Of a stretch of 64,000 nucleotides of DNA, positions 60,109 to 64,000 are shown one piece after another. The position numbers and the translations under genes are program-made. Each line of letters opens with the position of its first letter. Position 1 is the first letter of the stretch. Where the stretch lies: NCBI GenBank assembly GCA_965221465.1, contig OZ244892.1:4402001-4466000 (forward strand), given 5' to 3'. The DNA comes from Azophilus sp965221465 (lineage in GTDB: Bacteria; Pseudomonadota; Gammaproteobacteria; Pseudomonadales; Azotimanducaceae). The notes below the pieces were generated by a model, which did no database searches, was not told where the DNA came from, and was given only the letters and a program-made list of their open reading frames with translations.

Positions 60109-61041
60109 CTACTCCAGCCGTACCCGCGGGTCGATGAGCCCGTAGACCAGGTCGACGACAATCACCATCAGCACCAGAAAGGCGCCGTAGAACACCGTGG
60201 TGCCCATGATGACGGTGTAGTCCGACTGCTGCACCGCCTGCACGAAGTAACGCCCGAGCCCGGGAATGGCAAAGACGATCTCGACCACGAACCCGCCCGT
60301 GGTGATCACCGCGATGGACGGCCCGAGCACGGTGACGACCGGCAGGATGGCATTGCGCAACTGGTGATGGGTGAAGATGCGCGGGGCCGGCACGCCCTTG
60401 GAACGGGCGGTGCGCACGAAATCGGAGTTCATGATTTCGAGCATCGACGAACGCATGAGCCGGGTGAGGTAGGCCATGGTGCCGAGGCCGAGCACCAGGG
60501 ACGGCGCCAGCATGTGGGCCACGGTGCCCCAGCCGGCCACCGGCAGCAGCGAAAAACCGAGCAGGTCGTTGATGTTGACCAGGGTCAGCTGGCCGAGGGC
60601 GGCAAAGACGAAACTCGGCACGGAGATGCCGAGAATCACCAGCAGCATGATGACGATATCCGGCAGGCGGTTGCGGTTCAGCGCCGTCAGGGCGCCCCAG
60701 AGAATGCCGCCCAGGGCAGCGAACACCACGGCGAGAATGCCGAGCGTCGCCGAAACCGGGAAGTGCTCGCGGATGATGTCGTTCACCCGGCGGTTCTCCT
60801 GGGTGAAGGAAATGCCGAAATCGCCGCGCGCCAGGTTCGCCATGTAGATGCCGTACTGGGTTGCGAGCGGCTGGTCGAGGCCGTATTTCGCTTCCAGGTT
60901 GGCGCGGATCTTTTCGCTGACGGCCTTGTCGCTGGCCAGCGGGTCGCCCGGCACCATGTGCATGGCAAAGAAGGTGGCGGTGGCGATGAACCAGACCGTG
61001 ACGGCGCCCTGCACGAGACGCTTCAGCGCGTAACGGCCCAT
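60109..61041 (-). CDS. oppB: Oligopeptide ABC transporter permease OppB
   Basis: 310 residues with six membrane helices. MGRYALKRLVQGAVTVWFIA then FAMHMVPGDPLASDKA is the standard OppB/DppB start, and VRTARSKGVPAPRIFTHHQL the coupling loop that contacts the ATPases. AGGAGA precedes the ATG. Second gene of the operon after oppA (198 bp gap, no gene in it). Confidence 0.93.
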   Translation of the reverse strand: MGRYALKRLVQGAVTVWFIATATFFAMHMVPGDPLASDKAVSEKIRANLEAKYGLDQPLATQYGIYMANLARGDFGISFTQENRRVNDIIREHFPVSATLGILAVVFAALGGILWGALTALNRNRLPDIVIMLLVILGISVPSFVFAALGQLTLVNINDLLGFSLLPVAGWGTVAHMLAPSLVLGLGTMAYLTRLMRSSMLEIMNSDFVRTARSKGVPAPRIFTHHQLRNAILPVVTVLGPSIAVITTGGFVVEIVFAIPGLGRYFVQAVQQSDYTVIMGTTVFYGAFLVLMVIVVDLVYGLIDPRVRLE

Positions 61042-61239
61042 GATCTCCTGGCGTCCTGTCTTGTCGATGCGTTGCCTTTTTCGACGGTGCAGAACCGCCC
61101 TGTTGCACCCTCGCGAAGGGCGGCCCGAACAAGAACTGTGGGGGCGTTTCGACGCTTGGCCATGGGCTCGATATGCCGGGCGGGGCGCGTTTCGCAAGGG
61201 CGCCGCGAGGCCGGCAGTGTCCGGCCGGGCGGGCGGGCG

Positions 61240-62946
61240 TCAGGCGTCCGGGTCGATGTACGCATAGGTGTAATCCTGTTCCGCCCCGACCGCCCGGCGG
61301 ACGATACCCTTCAGGCGCGGGTCGCTGACGTAGGCCTGGCCGCGTTCGTAGTTGACGATGAGCGGGGCATCTTCGTGGATGATGCGTTGCATCTCGTTGA
61401 AGGCATCCATGCGCACCTTCGGGTCCAGCGACCCCTGGGCGATGCGCACCTGTCGGTCGTATTCGGGGTTCGAGTAGCGCCCGCGGTTGTTCAGGTTCCA
61501 GGACGCAAGCAGGTCGCCGAAGGTCAGGGCATCGTTGTAGTCCGGGCCCCAGCCGGCCAGCACCAGGTCGAACTGGCCCTTGGTCATCTTGTCGAGCCGT
61601 TGTTTGAAGATCTGCCGGTCGATGCGGATGTCGAGGCCCAGGTTCTTCCTGAATACGGCCTGGAAGTACTCCGACTGGATGTTCGAGACGGGGTTGTCGC
61701 CGGTGAGCATCACCAGCGGCGGGAACTCGTCCAGGCCGAGTTCGATGCGCGCCTGCTCCAGGTGCTGCCGTGCCCGGGGGATGTCCATGCGGTGCTTCGG
61801 GGCCGGGTACTCCTCGCGAAACTTGCCGCGGACGCCGTCGAGGAACACCGGAAACAGCGATTCCCCGGGCAGGTAGCCGGGAATCTTGATGACCTTGTAG
61901 ACCAGTTCGTCCGGGTCCTGGGCCAGCAGCATGGCCTTGCGCAGATTGTGGTTGCGGGTAAGGCGTTCGGGCCGGTGGTTGAACTCGATGAAGAATACCG
62001 TGCCGTCCATGAAGCGGTCGATGTGCCAGCGTTGCTCCATGGCCTCGGCCAGGTTCTCCGCCGTCAGCGAGGCCATGGCGATCTTGCCGTCCTTGAAGAG
62101 GTTCAGCACCGCGTTGGCGTCGGAGACGATGTAGCCGACGTTGATGCGGTCGAGGCGGATGCGGTCCTTGTCCCAGTAGCGTGGATTCTTGCGCAGGTCG
62201 AGCGACTGGCCGTGCACCCAGCTCTGCATGACGAAGGGCCCGTTGTAGAGCAACTGGTCGGCATCGGCGCCGTAGCGGCCCTGTGTCGCTTCGTAGAAAT
62301 CCTGCCGCACGGGGTAATAGGTGGAGAACGCGGTCAGCTTGTCGAAGAAGGCGACAGGACGTTCGAAGTCCACCACCAGCGTGCGGTCGTCCTCCGCTCG
62401 CGCGCCCAGGGCTTCGATGGGCAATTCGCCGCGGTTGATGGCTTCGGCGTTTCGGATCGGGTAGAGAATGAAGGCGTATTCCGAGGCGTTGGCCGGATCG
62501 AGCGCGGTGCGCCAGGCGAAGACGAAGTCGTGAGCGGTAACCGGCTCGCCGTCGCTCCAGAGCGCGTTGCGCAGGTGGAATACCGCCCGCTCGGCGTCGA
62601 TCTGCCAACGTTCGGCCATGCCGGGCGCCAGCCGCTGGTGCTCGTCGTAGCGCAGCAGCCCTTCCATGACGTGGGCGATGACGATGCCGCTCACGGCATC
62701 GGTAAGCAGTGTCGTGTCGAGTTGCGGAGGTTCCTCCGTCAGCCGGATGGTGATTGCGTTGTTGGCGGCATCCACCGCCGTACTGCTGCCGGTCACCGAT
62801 GCAGTGAGGCTCGCCAGCAGGTTGAGCAGCCACATCAAGAGGGCGAGAACGGCCACCGCCGCGACCGCGTAAATCGCGAGCTGTTTGCCGGCAGATCGGT
62901 TGAACGACTCTTCGCTGGCGGGGCTGGCGGCGATAGGGGCGGGCAT
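61240..62946 (-). CDS. oppA: Peptide ABC transporter substrate-binding protein, membrane-anchored
   Basis: 568 residues of the SBP_bac_5 family. Core blocks: TDAVSGIVIAHVMEGLLRYD, RLAPGMAERWQ, FHLRNALWSDGEPVTAHDFV, and later FDLVLAGWGPDYNDALTFGD. The N-terminus is a 35-residue cytoplasmic tail and one helix (AIYAVAAVAVLALLMWLLNL) without an evident cleavage site or lipobox, so it is probably tethered to the inner membrane instead of being soluble. It captures oligopeptides for OppBCDF. ATG start; a GTG one codon upstream is also possible. Confidence 0.9.
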   Translation of the reverse strand: MPAPIAASPASEESFNRSAGKQLAIYAVAAVAVLALLMWLLNLLASLTASVTGSSTAVDAANNAITIRLTEEPPQLDTTLLTDAVSGIVIAHVMEGLLRYDEHQRLAPGMAERWQIDAERAVFHLRNALWSDGEPVTAHDFVFAWRTALDPANASEYAFILYPIRNAEAINRGELPIEALGARAEDDRTLVVDFERPVAFFDKLTAFSTYYPVRQDFYEATQGRYGADADQLLYNGPFVMQSWVHGQSLDLRKNPRYWDKDRIRLDRINVGYIVSDANAVLNLFKDGKIAMASLTAENLAEAMEQRWHIDRFMDGTVFFIEFNHRPERLTRNHNLRKAMLLAQDPDELVYKVIKIPGYLPGESLFPVFLDGVRGKFREEYPAPKHRMDIPRARQHLEQARIELGLDEFPPLVMLTGDNPVSNIQSEYFQAVFRKNLGLDIRIDRQIFKQRLDKMTKGQFDLVLAGWGPDYNDALTFGDLLASWNLNNRGRYSNPEYDRQVRIAQGSLDPKVRMDAFNEMQRIIHEDAPLIVNYERGQAYVSDPRLKGIVRRAVGAEQDYTYAYIDPDA

Positions 62947-62971
62947 CACTTGCGGTAGCGTCGGGTGGACA

Positions 62972-64000
62972 TCAGCCCTTTTGGTAGAAGGAATCGCGCG
63001 CTCGAGAGGCGTGTACGACGGGAACGTCTTCCGCCTCGATTGCGGACATCCACTGCTTTCTTTCCAGGGCGGCACGGACCCAGGGGGCGAGGGACGCGGC
63101 TTTCTCGGCCTCGCGTTGCTCGCGGCCCTCGACGAATTCCGGCAGCACCCGATCGGCGAACAGTTCCAGGCTTTCGCAGATGTGCTCGTGCCGGTTCTTT
63201 CCGCCCTGCTGCAGGAAGATGATCTGGTCGATGCCGACATCCTGAAAATCGCGGATGTGCTCGGTAAACCGCGCCGGTGTGTCGATGCCGGGCGAGGCGA
63301 TGGTGGGCAGGTCGCGGTCGCGCAATTCTTCGTACTCTTCCCAGAGCCGGGTGTGGCCGGGCCTGGTGTCGTTGGCGACCAGCGCGTTGATGGCGTAACG
63401 GAAGAACGCGAACCCGTCGGCGCCGCGACGATGCGCCTCCTGCGGGTCGTCGTGCAGGGAAAACCCGGCCACCACGGCGATGTTGGCATTGACGCTGTGT
63501 CCGAGGGGCACGCACTCCTCGGACCGGATGATGGAGTAGTAGGTGTCGGCCCAGGTGCGCGCCTCGTCGGGGTCGACGAAGGTGAACGCCAGGGCTCCGA
63601 GCCCGTTTCTGGCGGCCACCTCGATGGTGTCGCGATTGGTGCAGGCCAGCCACATGGGCGGATGGGGCTTCTGCAGCGGTTTGGGCAACACGTTTCTGCA
63701 AGGCATCGAGAAGCTCGTGCCTTCGTAGCCGGGATAGGGGTTCATGACCATCATGTTGGCGATCTGCTCGGCGGCCTCGAACGACATCGCGCGCTTGGTC
63801 TTGGCATCGATGCCATAGCCGTGCAGTTCCAGGCGGGTGGCGCCTTCGCCGATGCCGAACTCCACGCGGCCGTTGGACAACAGGTCGAGCATGGCCACGG
63901 ATTCCGCGGTGCGCGACGGGTGGTTGTAGTTGGCGATGACCTGCCGAATGCCGAAGCCGACGCGAATGTTCTCGGTCTTCGCCGCCAGCGCCGACAGGAA
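62972..64000 (-). CDS. LLM-class flavin oxidoreductase (N-terminus off the right edge)
   Basis: 342 codons are visible; the gene enters from beyond the right edge. FLSALAAKTENIRVGFGIRQ then VIANYNHPSRTAESVAML, LSNGRVEFGIGEGATRLE and PPMWLACTNRDTIEVAARNG place it in the luciferase-like monooxygenase family. IDQIIFLQQGGKNRHEHICE is typical of the C-terminal part. FMN-dependent oxidation of an organic substrate is expected. It ends 25 bp before oppA and could be co-transcribed with it. An internal ATG (63896-63898) is not the true start, because homology continues upstream. Confidence 0.88.
   Translation of the reverse strand, partial: FLSALAAKTENIRVGFGIRQVIANYNHPSRTAESVAMLDLLSNGRVEFGIGEGATRLELHGYGIDAKTKRAMSFEAAEQIANMMVMNPYPGYEGTSFSMPCRNVLPKPLQKPHPPMWLACTNRDTIEVAARNGLGALAFTFVDPDEARTWADTYYSIIRSEECVPLGHSVNANIAVVAGFSLHDDPQEAHRRGADGFAFFRYAINALVANDTRPGHTRLWEEYEELRDRDLPTIASPGIDTPARFTEHIRDFQDVGIDQIIFLQQGGKNRHEHICESLELFADRVLPEFVEGREQREAEKAASLAPWVRAALERKQWMSAIEAEDVPVVHASRARDSFYQKG

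Overview
This is a high-GC chromosomal segment of a Gram-negative bacterium, most likely a gammaproteobacterium. The block miaB - phoH-like (ybeZ) - ybeY - lnt - leuS - lptE - holA has the gammaproteobacterial order (corC is absent between ybeY and lnt). Three TonB-dependent receptors, outer-membrane lipoproteins and a complete pnt transhydrogenase fit an aerobic, scavenging heterotroph. No phage, plasmid or insertion-sequence transposase gene was seen. The window is instead rich in two families of short non-coding repeats.

Layout. 1-4917: a TRAP receptor (cut by the left edge), a 2-keto-3-deoxygluconate-type sugar kinase and pntAA-pntAB-pntB. 5070-10728: a tyrosine phosphatase, a nitroreductase and a four-gene molybdenum hydroxylase operon (coxG-S-L-M-like, but with the form II active-site loop, so the substrate is probably not CO). 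10788-11438: a mazEF-type toxin-antitoxin pair beside the stub of a PIN-domain toxin. 11572-18958: two alpha/beta hydrolases, a TonB receptor, a LuxR-type regulator, a hydratase and a HIT protein. 19065-33476: metabolic genes separated by repeats, including threonine dehydratase, tRNA-Gly(CCC), a DegQ-type protease, a queuosine-precursor transporter and a four-gene minus-strand operon encoding a cereblon-like CULT-domain protein, a HAD hydrolase, a PTPS-III-type pterin enzyme and a short-chain reductase. 33829-42368: the conserved housekeeping block. 42379-53204: a histidine phosphatase, cobS/cobT, small enzymes and two large TonB receptors. 53393-62946: an oligopeptide ABC transporter (oppABCDF order on the minus strand), split between oppC and oppD by a cassette of about 3.3 kb. 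62972-64000: a luciferase-like oxidoreductase cut by the right edge.

The most notable region is that cassette (about 55430-58730). It encodes a Septu-like anti-phage pair (PtuA ATPase and PtuB HNH nuclease, overlapping by 4 bp), a third co-directional gene of 137 codons that I cannot assign, and upstream of them a 40-codon stub that looks like the start of a DUF499-type ATPase. It reads as a defence locus that landed inside a transport operon and has been rebuilt.

Two repeat families pervade the intergenic spaces. R1 (about 200-260 bp, seven copies) contains an internal inverted repeat of about 30 bp and, in several copies, an open frame beginning MEHFFQ. R2 (about 135 bp when complete, seven full or partial copies) has 20-24 bp terminal inverted repeats. 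One R2 copy sits at the leuS/lptE junction and appears to supply the lptE start codon and the first residues of its signal peptide.
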